19,605 nt of DNA from JADFNO01 sp965369945 (lineage in GTDB: Bacteria > Planctomycetota > Phycisphaerae > Phycisphaerales > SM1A02). Below are positions 1-7,843 of the stretch, in pieces (within the stretch, counting starts at the first letter, position 1; the number at the start of each line of letters is the position of its first letter). Below the pieces are notes generated by a model. That model had not been told where the DNA came from. It was given only the letters and a program-made list of their open reading frames with translations, and did no database searches. The translations under genes were made by a program, and so were the position numbers. The stretch is from positions 1-19,605 of the forward strand of contig CBDUST010000052.1 in the NCBI GenBank assembly GCA_965369945.1, given 5' to 3'.

Positions 1-1
1 C

Positions 2-148
2 AATGCGGGCGTGTACAACTTCAAGAAGGGGATGCGCGGATTGGAGCTATGCGCTCCGGGTCCGTTCGAATCGTCTCCAACAGGCGTGATTGCCACCATC
101 ACGAATTCTGCGGAGCGGATCTACAAACGGCTGACTCGGGCTGCATGA
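2..148 (+). CDS. C-terminal end of an unidentified protein (possibly FemAB/GNAT-like)
   Basis: Only the last 48 codons are present, read in the frame beginning at base 2 and ending with TGA at 146-148; the start lies left of the window. The visible peptide contains GVYNFKKGMRG near its beginning and ends ERIYKRLTRAA. A 'Y-x-F-K-[KR]-G' stretch followed by a short basic helix is what the C-terminus of FemAB-like (peptidoglycan-bridge/GNAT-fold) acyltransferases often looks like, and such proteins are common in exopolysaccharide clusters. That resemblance is weak and is an inference from a few residues. The stop is 44 bases before the polymerase gene on the same strand, so the two probably share a transcript. 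No other domain evidence is visible. Confidence 0.55.
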   Translation, partial: NAGVYNFKKGMRGLELCAPGPFESSPTGVIATITNSAERIYKRLTRAA

Positions 149-192
149 GGCTTCATCGAGCGACCTAGCGGAACTTCAGCGGTCTTTGGAAC

Positions 193-1617
193 GTGACATA
201 TGCTCGGGTCACGGGGGATCAAGTCATTCAAACCTGGTACGACCAAACTACACTGCACCCGATCGGCCTGCTCGCGGTGTTTCTCCTCGGGGTAGCTACG
301 CTCGTGGTGCCACGCCGCTATGCGCTTGCGCCGATGCTGATTATGGCGTGCTTCATCTCGCCGGCCCAGCGGATCGTCGTTGCCTCCTTGGATTTCAACC
401 TGCTGCGCGTCATGGTTCTTTTCGGATGGCTCCGTATCGTTCTGTTCGCGGAGACCCGTCGCCTGAGTTGGAAGTCGATTGACACAGTTGTGATCCTCTG
501 GGCCGTCGTCGCAACCATGGTGGTAACGCTGCGCGAAGGGACGATGGGGGCACTCATCTACCGTTTGGGGCTAACCTTCGATGCGGTGGGGATGTACTTC
601 CTCTTCCGGTTCATGATCCGGAGTTGGAAGGATATTGAGAAACTGATGCTGGTGGCCGCAATCATCAGCATTCCCGTGGCGGTGGTATTCCTGATCGAAC
701 TATCCACCGGGCACAACATGTTTGCCGTGTTCGGTGGGGTACCGGAGCTAACGGTCGTGCGCGAGGGCCGGTTGCGCTGCCGCGGACCATTCCCGCATCC
801 GATTCTGGCCGGCTGTTTCTGGGCGGCTCTGATGCCCTTGATCGGCGCACTGTGGTGGAATGATCGCCGGGTGCGATGGCTTGCGCCTGTCGGTCTGATC
901 GCCTCGGCAATCGTGGTCTTCAGTACTGCATCGGACACGCCTATCTCCGCCGTGATGGCTGGAGCTCTAGCAGCCGCCGTGTTCCCGCTACGGCGGTCCA
1001 TGCGCTGGATCCGGTGGAGTACGGTGGTCGGACTCGTTGCGCTGCAGATCATTATGACGAATCCGATCTGGCACCTGTTCGCCCGCATTCAACTCATCAA
1101 CGGATCAACCGGCTGGTATCGCTTCAAGATGATCGATGGATTCATCCGAAATTTCGATGCATGGTGGTTGCTGGGTACGCGGGACTATGCAGAGCTCTGG
1201 GCTCAAAACTTCGACGCCATAACGAACCAATTTGTACTTGAAGGCGCTGAAGGGGGTCTCCTTACGCTCGTGCTATTTATCGTACTGCTCGTACTAGGAT
1301 TCCGTGGGGTGGGTCAGATCCAGCGGTCCGTCGGGAATTCGCGATTCCGACAATTTGCTGCCTGGATGCTCGGCGCCACCCTCTTTGTGCATTGCGTTTC
1401 CTTCCTGGCAGTCTCCTACTTCGGCCAGATCGTAATGCTCTTGTACCTGACGCTCGCTGCCATCGCCTCGCTCTCGCCGACCGATCATCGGCTTGCGACT
1501 ACTCGAAGTCGGGCCGGTAGACACTCGTTGCGCACTTCCAAGCGAAGGCTTATTGAGATTCCCCAGAGGCCAATTCCCGCTCGCGCCTGTCAGAGCATGG
1601 ATGGTTCTCCCACCTGA
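193..1617 (+). CDS. O-antigen ligase/polymerase-like (Wzy-type) multispanning membrane protein
   Basis: A 474-residue protein with about ten hydrophobic segments spread from residue 22 to about 430, followed by a basic, non-hydrophobic tail of about 45 residues. Mid-protein it has VREGRLRCRGPFPHPILAG, and further on a periplasmic-loop-like stretch (WWLLGTRDYAELWAQNFD) leading into a hydrophobic helix after EGAEGGLL. That layout is typical of the O-antigen ligase/Wzy family, whose members join lipid-linked repeat units at the outer face of the inner membrane. The start is GTG at 193; the upstream GGAA is only a weak ribosome site, so the start is uncertain by a few codons. The neighbours (deacetylase, glycosyltransferase, Wzc-like and priming transferase) support a role as polymerase of the exopolysaccharide. 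Family sequences diverge strongly, so ligase versus polymerase cannot be decided here. Confidence 0.75.
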   Translation: MTYARVTGDQVIQTWYDQTTLHPIGLLAVFLLGVATLVVPRRYALAPMLIMACFISPAQRIVVASLDFNLLRVMVLFGWLRIVLFAETRRLSWKSIDTVVILWAVVATMVVTLREGTMGALIYRLGLTFDAVGMYFLFRFMIRSWKDIEKLMLVAAIISIPVAVVFLIELSTGHNMFAVFGGVPELTVVREGRLRCRGPFPHPILAGCFWAALMPLIGALWWNDRRVRWLAPVGLIASAIVVFSTASDTPISAVMAGALAAAVFPLRRSMRWIRWSTVVGLVALQIIMTNPIWHLFARIQLINGSTGWYRFKMIDGFIRNFDAWWLLGTRDYAELWAQNFDAITNQFVLEGAEGGLLTLVLFIVLLVLGFRGVGQIQRSVGNSRFRQFAAWMLGATLFVHCVSFLAVSYFGQIVMLLYLTLAAIASLSPTDHRLATTRSRAGRHSLRTSKRRLIEIPQRPIPARACQSMDGSPT

Positions 1618-1622
1618 CGAAT

Positions 1623-1862
1623 ATGAATGATACCGGTCCAACAGACTCGATAACGCCGCGGTCGATGGTTGAGGAGGTGGCGCCATCTGCCGAAGCGACG
1701 GTGTGTTTCTATGCAACGAGCGTTCGTGCGTCGTCAGCGCGAGCTGTTCATCGTGTCGCTGAAGGATTGTGCCAACGAGCACCTGGCAATGCGGCGCGCG
1801 GTGGTCTGGTCGCGCCGGTAAAGAAACGATGGCGTCGTCGACTGGCCAGGGGGCGGAAATGA
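1623..1862 (+). CDS. Possible small ORF of unknown function between polymerase and deacetylase
   Basis: An ATG-started frame of 79 codons begins 5 bases after the polymerase stop and ends in ATGA, its TGA overlapping the preferred deacetylase start at 1859. The spacing at both ends looks operon-like. The product is unconvincing: the second half is strongly Arg/Ala-rich (ending KKRWRRRLARGRK), there is no recognisable motif, and no clear Shine-Dalgarno precedes the ATG. A competing 36-codon frame (1711-1821) occupies the same DNA and reads at least as protein-like. The stretch could equally be a decayed gene or non-coding leader of the deacetylase. Function unknown; low confidence that it is translated. 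Confidence 0.25.
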   Translation: MNDTGPTDSITPRSMVEEVAPSAEATVCFYATSVRASSARAVHRVAEGLCQRAPGNAARGGLVAPVKKRWRRRLARGRK

Positions 1863-2584
1863 TCAGCCTCGCACTTACCGCCGCCATGTCGGCGTCTGCC
1901 GCAGCAGCTGCAGCAGCAGCTTGGTATCTCGGACCCATGGTGCCCCGTCGAGTTGAAGAGCGCCGGCTCAGGCAGCTTTGCGGCGAGACACGTAGTTTGG
2001 TTCTGACTTATGATGACGGCCCTGGCGCTGAGTTGACACCACGCCTCCTTGATCTACTTCAGTCGCGCGGTGTGCAAGCAACGTTCTTCCTTGCTGGGAA
2101 TTGCGCCGACGAGCATCCTCAGATCGTCGATGCCATCGCTGCCGGCGGACACGAGATAGCCTGCCATACCCAGGATCACCTGAATGCGTGGTGGTCTTGG
2201 CCCTGGCGGGGGGTCACCGACATCAATGCGGGCTATCACACCCTCGCGCGGTGGGTGGAGAAGGACGGACTGTTTCGGCCACCGCACGGGAAGATGACGT
2301 TGGCGACTTGGGCAGCCGTTCGACGACGCCAAGCGCCGATCGGCTGGTGGACGATCGTGGCAGGCGACGTCGAGGATGAGATGCCCCAATCGGACTTAGC
2401 GGTTGTGAAGGCACGACGTTTCGGAGGGGGCGTCGTGCTGCTTCACGACTTTGATCGTGAGCCGGAGCGCGCCGATTTCGTACTCCAAAGCACTACACAG
2501 CTGCTCGACGCCGCCCAACAGGAAGGGTGGACGATTCGAACGCTCGGCGAACTTGTCTGCAACGGATTGAAGAATGCCGCCTGA
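1859..2584 (+). CDS. Membrane-anchored NodB-type polysaccharide deacetylase
   Basis: A 241-residue carbohydrate esterase family 4 protein. Residues 2-25 form an Ala-rich hydrophobic signal-anchor, placing the catalytic domain outside the membrane or at its surface. The NodB motifs appear in order: TYDDGP (50-55, catalytic and metal Asp), HTQDH (103-107, metal-binding His pair), RPPHG (140-144) and LLHDF (194-198, catalytic His). The family removes N-acetyl groups from GlcNAc-type sugars in a metal-dependent reaction, so this enzyme probably de-N-acetylates the exopolysaccharide or its precursor. I chose ATG 1859 because a purine-rich GGGGGCGGA lies directly upstream and the signal-anchor then begins at the N-terminus; ATG 1829 and a start at 1769 are in-frame alternatives. 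Its end overlaps the GT2 gene by 11 bases, suggesting coupled translation. Confidence 0.85.
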   Translation: MISLALTAAMSASAAAAAAAAWYLGPMVPRRVEERRLRQLCGETRSLVLTYDDGPGAELTPRLLDLLQSRGVQATFFLAGNCADEHPQIVDAIAAGGHEIACHTQDHLNAWWSWPWRGVTDINAGYHTLARWVEKDGLFRPPHGKMTLATWAAVRRRQAPIGWWTIVAGDVEDEMPQSDLAVVKARRFGGGVVLLHDFDREPERADFVLQSTTQLLDAAQQEGWTIRTLGELVCNGLKNAA

Positions 2585-3578
2585 CACGCTCACTGTTGCG
2601 CACAACACGTGTGCCTCGCGCGCACCCGTTGAGGTTCTCGATCTCTCGATCGTGATCGTGAATTGGAACACCCAACACGTGATTCTCGATTGCCTCGAAT
2701 CGGTGCTGGCGAATCTCGGCGAACTCTCGGCTGAAGTTATCGTGATCGACAATGCCTCGACCGACGATTCGGTTCAGGTTATCACCGAGCGCTTCCCACA
2801 GGTTCAGCTTATCGCTAACGAGTCAAATCGCGGTTTTGCCGCAGCCAACAATCAGGGAATGTGTATCGCGCGCGGACAGCATGTACTGCTACTCAATCCA
2901 GATACAGTCGTGTTGGATGACGTATTCGAGAAGACGCTTGCTTACGCGCGACGACATCCCGACGTGGGCGTGGTCGGATGTCAAGTCATGGAGAGCGCCC
3001 AAGTCGTACAGCGCACATGCTTCCGTTTCCCATCGCCGTTGAACACACTCATGTGGGTTTCCGGTGCTCTGGCATGGTTTCCGAGATCACGACTTGCCGG
3101 TCGGGCTGCCTATGGACCGTGGAACCGCCAGGCCGAGCGCGACGTGGACGTGGTGTCCGGCATGTTCATGCTTGTTCGGCGTCAAGCGATCGAACAAGTG
3201 GGGCTGATGGATGAAGCCTATTTCGTCTTTGCGGAGGAAGCCGATTGGTGTTACCGATTCCGAAGCGCCGGTTGGCGATGTGTGTTCGCGCCGGTTGGGC
3301 GTATCCTGCACGTTGACGGCGGCAGCAAGAGCACCGAGCAGGCCAGCGTGAAGATGTACGTCGAGATTCAAAAGAGTTTGTTGCTGTTTCATCGAAAGCA
3401 TTTGGGCTGGGGTCGCTGGGCGCTAAGCAAGATTCTCTTCTCAACGACGATGGTAACTCGCCTGCCATGGTGGTCCCTTTGGGCGGCTCTGGGGGTGGGT
3501 CGGCAATCGGAGCACAAGGCGAGCCAGTCAGCCGCAGCGGTTCGATACCAATGGACGGGGAAGGAGCCTGCCTGGTGA
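2574..3578 (+). CDS. GT2-family glycosyltransferase (rhamnosyltransferase-like)
   Basis: A 334-residue inverting GT-A glycosyltransferase of the WbbL/rhamnosyltransferase type. Visible motifs: SIVIVNWN (25-32) at the nucleotide-binding strand, DNASTDDS (59-66), NRGFAAANNQG (85-95), LLLNPDT (105-111, the DXD-like metal site with NPD as usual for this branch) and FAEEADWCYR (219-228, containing the likely catalytic acid). A C-terminal hydrophobic and basic stretch (about 285-307) may lie against the membrane. It would add one sugar to the lipid-linked repeat unit on the cytoplasmic face; the donor sugar cannot be read from sequence. The ATG lies inside the end of the deacetylase gene, and the stop sits in a GTGA overlap with the next gene. 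Confidence 0.9.
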   Translation: MPPDTLTVAHNTCASRAPVEVLDLSIVIVNWNTQHVILDCLESVLANLGELSAEVIVIDNASTDDSVQVITERFPQVQLIANESNRGFAAANNQGMCIARGQHVLLLNPDTVVLDDVFEKTLAYARRHPDVGVVGCQVMESAQVVQRTCFRFPSPLNTLMWVSGALAWFPRSRLAGRAAYGPWNRQAERDVDVVSGMFMLVRRQAIEQVGLMDEAYFVFAEEADWCYRFRSAGWRCVFAPVGRILHVDGGSKSTEQASVKMYVEIQKSLLLFHRKHLGWGRWALSKILFSTTMVTRLPWWSLWAALGVGRQSEHKASQSAAAVRYQWTGKEPAW

Positions 3579-4837
3579 GCGCGCTGCCTTCGTCAAACTT
3601 GCGATACGCTGACTCCGACGCGCCGCAACTTCGCTTGGGTGCGCGGCGGGTGTCGGTCCAGATCGTTCGATCGTTCGACGGGCTCGATCACTTTCGGGAT
3701 CAATGGGATGAGCTTGCCGCCGAGGTCGGATCGCGAATCTATCTGACGTACGATTGGTGCAAAGTGTGGTGGGAGCACTATGGTGGCGCGAGGCAGGCAC
3801 GCATTTTCCTGTTTCATGAAGCCGAACGCCTGGTCGGCGTTGTTCCCATGTTCATCGACGACGTGCGACTCGGTCCCGCCAGACTGCGGCTCGGGAAGAT
3901 AATGGGCTCGGACTTCACGCAGGCGATCTGCGACCTGCCGGTGTGTACGCCGTGGGCCGAGGCCGTGATCGACGAGATTCTGGAGCAGTTGATCGCAAAG
4001 GACGGCTGCGATGCGATCGTGTTCGGCCCAATGCTACAGGGTTCGGATCGGATCAATGCGGTGCGCACCGCGGCGCGGGAACGCACGGATCTGGTTTCGG
4101 TTTACCGCGATCGCGTCGTGACTCAGCAGATTACCGTCGAGCTGCCGGGATCGACCCAAGGATACCTCAGCTCCCTTTCCAAGAATCAGCGATTCAATCT
4201 GCGAAAAGGTTGGAGACGGCTCACCGATGATCATGATGTTGACGTGGCCGTAGTTACCGAGCCGGCCGAGGTAGCCAAAGAATTCGACGACTTCGTGCAG
4301 ATGCACACCAAGCAATGGCAGGCGAAGGGAATGCTCGGGCACTTCGAAGATTGGCCCGGGGCTGAGGCTTTCAATCGATCAGTCGTTGAGGTGATGAGCA
4401 AGATGAATCGTGTACGGCTCCTGCGCGTGCGTGCTGACGATCATGTCGTGGCGCGGCAGTTCAGCCTGGTGTTCGGGAATAGCTGCTATTGTCGGCTGGC
4501 GGCACGGTCCGTTCATCGCAGCTGGGACAAATACGGAATTGGACGCCTCAGCCTATTGAAATTGTTCGAGCGTTTGATCGAAGAGGATGTGCGCCAAGTC
4601 GATGTCGGCACGGGCCAGTACGAATACAAGTTGCGACTTGGAGGTGAAGAGCACAACGTCCGGTCGATCCTTGTCGTGTGCAATCGACGCAGCGTCCGAC
4701 ACCGAGCGAGAATCTTCTGCACCTTGGCCGACGTGATCGATCGATTCTATTACCGACTCTGGTACTGCCGGATTGCACCTCGGCTATCCGGTCGCCACGG
4801 ACCACTGTGGACGAAGTGGGTCAGGTCGCGCGTGTAG
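3575..4837 (+). CDS. CelD/BcsL-like GNAT-fold acyltransferase of polysaccharide synthesis
   Basis: A 420-residue protein resembling the 'acetyltransferase involved in cellulose biosynthesis' (CelD/BcsL) group, a double-GNAT fold related to FemAB. Supporting stretches: IYLTYDWCKVWWEHYG (55-70) in the N-terminal half, LSKNQRFNLRKGWRRL (201-216) at the domain joint, and WDKYGIGRLSLLK (317-329) plus VDVGTGQYEYKLRLG (342-356) in the C-terminal GNAT half. Family members are thought to acylate sugars of exopolysaccharides, but substrates are poorly known. The start is GTG 3575, since AAGGAG at 3561-3566 stands 8 bases before it and GTGA overlaps the GT2 stop; the frame stays open further upstream to 3467, but that part only shadows the GT2 gene. 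A tail after residue 370 is rich in Arg and aromatic residues. Confidence 0.8.
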   Translation: MSALPSSNLRYADSDAPQLRLGARRVSVQIVRSFDGLDHFRDQWDELAAEVGSRIYLTYDWCKVWWEHYGGARQARIFLFHEAERLVGVVPMFIDDVRLGPARLRLGKIMGSDFTQAICDLPVCTPWAEAVIDEILEQLIAKDGCDAIVFGPMLQGSDRINAVRTAARERTDLVSVYRDRVVTQQITVELPGSTQGYLSSLSKNQRFNLRKGWRRLTDDHDVDVAVVTEPAEVAKEFDDFVQMHTKQWQAKGMLGHFEDWPGAEAFNRSVVEVMSKMNRVRLLRVRADDHVVARQFSLVFGNSCYCRLAARSVHRSWDKYGIGRLSLLKLFERLIEEDVRQVDVGTGQYEYKLRLGGEEHNVRSILVVCNRRSVRHRARIFCTLADVIDRFYYRLWYCRIAPRLSGRHGPLWTKWVRSRV

Positions 4838-4873
4838 ATCGTTTAACGTCGTAGCGTTGGTCGTGTTGTTGTC

Positions 4874-5611
4874 ATGATCATTTCAATTCAGAACAGATTG
4901 CGATATTGGTTTCGCTTGGCCGTCTACGGCGCCGGTCCGGGTTCGGTTATTCGCCGACTCCTCCCTCGGCATCAAGCACCGAAGATCCACGAGACAGCCG
5001 AGTACTGGAACCAGGAACTGTCCGGGCGCATGTCAGTTCCGAACATCAACGGCCGAATCAGCAACGCGATGCGCGATATGACCTCCGTCCTGCTGATTCG
5101 GCAATGCGGGCTGTCACCGACGTCTGTGCTTGATCTGGGCTGCGGCTTCGGCGATTTGGCGCAGGCGCTCGCCGGAGCGGGAGTGCAGCGATACATCGGC
5201 GTAGATCTCAGCGACTACGTCATCGAGCACGCTCAGAGTCAATACCCGTCATGGCCGGTGGCAAGACAGTGTGATCTCTCGTTCCACAATGCGGATCTTC
5301 GCGAGTTTGTGCCTCAAGACGACGACCAATTTGACGTTATTGTCTTCAACGAGGTGCTGAAGTACGTGACTGTGGATGAAGCGGTTGAGCAACTCAAGCG
5401 GTATGTTCGTTGGTTAGCGCCTCATGGGATTTTCTGCGTAAACATCACCGATGACCCGAAGAGCCGAGCAATCTTCCGAGCGCTGAACAAGAATTTCTCT
5501 TGGGTGTATGGTGTGATCTATCAGCAGCGCCCGGAGAAGCCGCGGTTTCGCATTACTCGCAGCAACGCTACTCCCGCGTACCTCGTGGGGTTGTTCGGCA
5601 AGGCGGCGTGA
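4874..5611 (+). CDS. Class I SAM-dependent methyltransferase
   Basis: A 245-residue protein with a Rossmann-like methyltransferase core. Motif I is VLDLGCGFGDL (85-95), which binds S-adenosylmethionine; the acidic end of strand beta-2 is GVDLS (109-113); the motif II region is FDVIVFNEVLKYV (153-165); and a motif III-like turn is LAPHGIF (181-187). The first 80 residues are a basic helix followed by a region containing EYWNQELSGRMSVPNINGR, which may bind the substrate. Given its place between an acyltransferase and a deacetylase of the same cluster, O-methylation of a sugar in the exopolysaccharide is the simplest role, but this is inference and the acceptor is unknown. ATG 4874 lies 36 bases after the preceding stop and has no clear Shine-Dalgarno. 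Confidence 0.8.
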   Translation: MIISIQNRLRYWFRLAVYGAGPGSVIRRLLPRHQAPKIHETAEYWNQELSGRMSVPNINGRISNAMRDMTSVLLIRQCGLSPTSVLDLGCGFGDLAQALAGAGVQRYIGVDLSDYVIEHAQSQYPSWPVARQCDLSFHNADLREFVPQDDDQFDVIVFNEVLKYVTVDEAVEQLKRYVRWLAPHGIFCVNITDDPKSRAIFRALNKNFSWVYGVIYQQRPEKPRFRITRSNATPAYLVGLFGKAA

Positions 5612-5623
5612 CTCGTCCGATGG

Positions 5624-6529
5624 GTGATCTACTTCAGCGAGCAGTCCATCAGAATGTACGTCTACGACAATCGCGGCCCGATCGTTCGTCTGATCTGGCT
5701 CTGTTCAGCCATCGTGTGGTGGTTTGCGGCGCGCTGCGGGTTCGTGAGGCGACCCGCCGTTGTCACGCTGTGTTACCACGGGGTCACGCCCCGTCAACAT
5801 CGACGATTTGAGTGTCAGATGAAGATTCTCGCCGATCGAGCCGTCCCCGTCGATGCTGTCGGGTTCTGCCAACGCAGACGATGGGCGCGGCCGAGCGTCT
5901 GCGTGACGTTCGACGACGGTTTCGCCAACTTATTGGACCATGCCTTGCCTGCGACGCGCGAGCTCGGCATTCCGGTCACAGTGTTCATGGTCATGGAGAA
6001 TCTCGGATCTCTGCCGAGATGGACAATGGAATACGAACAGTCCGATGCCGCCCAGTTGACGATGTCGGAATCGCAGATCACGCGGGCAGCGACTGATCCG
6101 TTGTGTCGATTTGCGTCCCATAGTCTGACGCATCCGCGGCTGACGAACATTCCGTTGAGTCAGGCGAAGCGGGAGCTGGCCGAATCTAGGACGCAGCTGG
6201 CGCAGGTGCTCGGACGGCCTGTCGATGACTTCGCATTCCCGCATGGCGTCTGCAGCGCACAGCTCATCACCGAGGCGTTTACGAGTGGGTATCGACGGGT
6301 CCATACGCTCGGCCCTATTTGGAAAGGGTTTGACAGCAGCCGGGGCCAAGTGATCGCTCGCATGAAGATGTCGCCGGACGTTTGGATGCTCGAGTTCCGC
6401 TTGACGGTCAGCGGCGCTTACGAGTGGCTTTGGTTGGTGCGTCGAGTCTTGCACCGGCTTGCCCGCCTCGTGGACGCTGAGGGGTCAGCCAGGGGGGCGG
6501 TGGTTCCAGCCAAGGCGTCGGGGGCATGA
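5624..6529 (+). CDS. Second NodB-type polysaccharide deacetylase
   Basis: About 301 residues from GTG 5624; ATG 5654 (residue 11) is an equally possible start because neither has a strong ribosome site. A hydrophobic stretch at residues 20-36 may anchor it in the membrane. Carbohydrate esterase 4 motifs: LCYHGV (49-54, typical of the PgaB/YadE-like branch), TFDDGF (95-100, catalytic and metal Asp), SHSLTHP (165-171, metal His pair) and FAFPHG (203-208). The expected late catalytic-His motif is not obvious, and the last 60 residues are a basic, amphipathic tail, so either that motif has diverged or the enzyme is modified. It belongs to a different branch from the deacetylase at 1859, so the two probably act on different sugars or at different steps. 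Confidence 0.82.
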   Translation: MIYFSEQSIRMYVYDNRGPIVRLIWLCSAIVWWFAARCGFVRRPAVVTLCYHGVTPRQHRRFECQMKILADRAVPVDAVGFCQRRRWARPSVCVTFDDGFANLLDHALPATRELGIPVTVFMVMENLGSLPRWTMEYEQSDAAQLTMSESQITRAATDPLCRFASHSLTHPRLTNIPLSQAKRELAESRTQLAQVLGRPVDDFAFPHGVCSAQLITEAFTSGYRRVHTLGPIWKGFDSSRGQVIARMKMSPDVWMLEFRLTVSGAYEWLWLVRRVLHRLARLVDAEGSARGAVVPAKASGA

Positions 6530-6710
6530 CTTTCGATCGTCGAGGTCGAGGCACGGCCTCGGCGACCGAGACAAGCACTTGGTTGATCGCCCCGACCGAT
6601 CTCCTTGGGTTGGCACGTTGCAGATAGTTGGGTCGCCGAGGCAGTTCCTATCGGTCTTGCCGTGCTTTGCCGGTACAAGTCTCCTTGCCTGCCCAGATCG
6701 GATCACTTCT

Positions 6711-6738
6711 CTGACTTGAATTGAAGTGGACCTATAAC
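6711..6738 (+). promoter_or_regulatory. Candidate sigma70-like promoter of the second EPS block
   Basis: CTGACT (6711-6716) and TATAAC (6733-6738) match the -35 and -10 consensus at 4/6 and 5/6 positions with a 16-base spacer. They lie about 54 bases before the ATG of the PssD-like gene. The surrounding 262-base gap (6530-6791) holds no convincing gene; it also contains a short perfect hairpin (6547-6561, stem CGAGGC) without a T-run. Prediction by eye only, and the host's promoter consensus is unknown. Confidence 0.35.
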
Positions 6739-6791
6739 GGCGACGATACCCAACACGATGCTGCAAATAGAGTTGCAGCGAAGGATTTCCT

Positions 6792-7286
6792 ATGGCCATG
6801 GTAGCCACAGAACATCAGCGAGCTCTACCGCGCGGCCGAAGAACCAGAATCCTTGCCGTTGCCTCCGGCGGCGGGCACTGGGTGCAGTTGCTTCGCCTTC
6901 GTCCCGCACTTGCCGAGCACGATGTCACGTACGTGAGTGTGGACAAGCGATATCGAAGTGATATTAGCCCAGCCCAATTTCGAGTTGTGAATGATGCGAC
7001 GCGACAAGACTGGGTAGCTCTAGGGTTCTTGGCTATTCGCCTACTGTGGATTTTGGTTCGCGTGAGACCGGACACAATCGTGACGACCGGCGCAGCGCCC
7101 GGCTACTTCGCTGTTCGGCTTGGCAAACTCCTTGGGGTGAGAACAATCTGGATTGACAGTATTGCGAACGTTGAACGACTGTCGCTGTCAGGTGGACAGG
7201 TTGGGCCTTACGCGGACCTTTGGCTGACGCAATGGCCTCACCTGGCCGGTGTCGGTGGGCCGCACTTTGCAGGAGCCGTGCTGTGA
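6792..7286 (+). CDS. PssD/Alg14-like glycosyltransferase subunit (membrane-recruiting half)
   Basis: A 164-residue protein matching the N-terminal half of a GT28/Alg13-Alg14-type glycosyltransferase, as found in the PssD/EpsE proteins of exopolysaccharide clusters. Features: ILAVASGGGHWVQLLRL (20-36), a hydrophobic helix (about 76-90) that probably seats it on the membrane, VTTGAAPGYFAVRLGKLLG (97-115), and the Alg14-like segment IWIDSIANVERLSLSG (119-134). By analogy it binds the lipid-linked acceptor and recruits the catalytic partner encoded immediately downstream. The start is ATG 6792, with GAAGGA at 6780-6785; ATG 6798 is possible. Its TGA overlaps the GTG of the partner gene (GTGA), so equimolar coupled synthesis is likely. 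Confidence 0.85.
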   Translation: MAMVATEHQRALPRGRRTRILAVASGGGHWVQLLRLRPALAEHDVTYVSVDKRYRSDISPAQFRVVNDATRQDWVALGFLAIRLLWILVRVRPDTIVTTGAAPGYFAVRLGKLLGVRTIWIDSIANVERLSLSGGQVGPYADLWLTQWPHLAGVGGPHFAGAVL

Positions 7287-7843
7287 TTTTCGTGACAGTG
7301 GGATCACAGATGCCGTTTGATCGGCTGATTCGGACGGTTGACGACTGGGCCGGCCGGCGCCAGACACCGCGGATATTTGCCCAGATTGCCGGCGGCGGCT
7401 ATCTGCCCAATCACATGCAATGGCAGCGATTCATTTCACCGGCTGAGTACCGGCGACGCGTATTCGAGTCGAAGTTGATCATCGCTCACGCCGGGATGGG
7501 AACCGTTATCACGGCGCTTGAGTTCGGTCGGCCGCTGGTAGTGATGCCGCGCCGCGGCGGGCTTGGCGAGACCCGCAACGATCATCAAGTTGCCACCGCC
7601 ACACGGTTGGCTGAGTCGGGGTGCGCCAGCGTTGCAATGAACGAGGACGAAATGATCCGCCTGCTTGCTTCGTTGGAAAAGCTCACCGCACCTGGCGTTG
7701 TTGCGTCACATGCCTCGGTCGAACTCCTTTGCGCGGTGCGGGATTTTCTTTCGGGCTCCGCGCAGCCAAGTCGTATTCTTGATGTCACCAACCATCCGTT
7801 TCCACCCATCAAGGAGGAATTGGCGCATGCCAAGGCTGCTTGA
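7283..7843 (+). CDS. PssE/Alg13-like glycosyltransferase subunit (nucleotide-sugar-binding half)
   Basis: A 186-residue protein corresponding to the C-terminal, donor-binding half of a GT28 enzyme (PssE/EpsF/Alg13 type). Diagnostic parts: IFVTVGSQMPFDRLI (2-16), IIAHAGMGT (66-74) and RPLVVMPRRGGLGETRNDHQ (83-102), the loop that in the family binds the UDP-sugar. With the PssD-like protein it would make one complete enzyme transferring the second sugar onto the undecaprenyl-linked acceptor. The start is GTG 7283: AGGAG at 7271-7275 is 7 bases upstream and the codon overlaps the stop of the partner. The residues after about 155 exceed the core family and are unassigned. The end overlaps the next gene by 17 bases. 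Confidence 0.88.
   Translation: MIFVTVGSQMPFDRLIRTVDDWAGRRQTPRIFAQIAGGGYLPNHMQWQRFISPAEYRRRVFESKLIIAHAGMGTVITALEFGRPLVVMPRRGGLGETRNDHQVATATRLAESGCASVAMNEDEMIRLLASLEKLTAPGVVASHASVELLCAVRDFLSGSAQPSRILDVTNHPFPPIKEELAHAKAA

Noticed and set aside
1294..1938. Minus-strand frame of 214 codons across the polymerase end
   Set aside because: Low-complexity Ala/Ser/Arg translation without motifs, overlapping two well-supported plus-strand genes.
3467..3574. Upstream extension of the CelD-like gene
   Set aside because: The extension lies wholly in the GT2 gene in another frame; GTG 3575 has an AAGGAG site at proper spacing.
6547..6561. Perfect 6-bp hairpin after the second deacetylase as a terminator
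   Set aside because: No T-run follows it, so there is no support for intrinsic termination.
7665..7826. Upstream extension of the GT4 fusion
   Set aside because: It shadows the PssE-like gene; ATG 7827 has a strong AAGGAGGA site 8 bases upstream.
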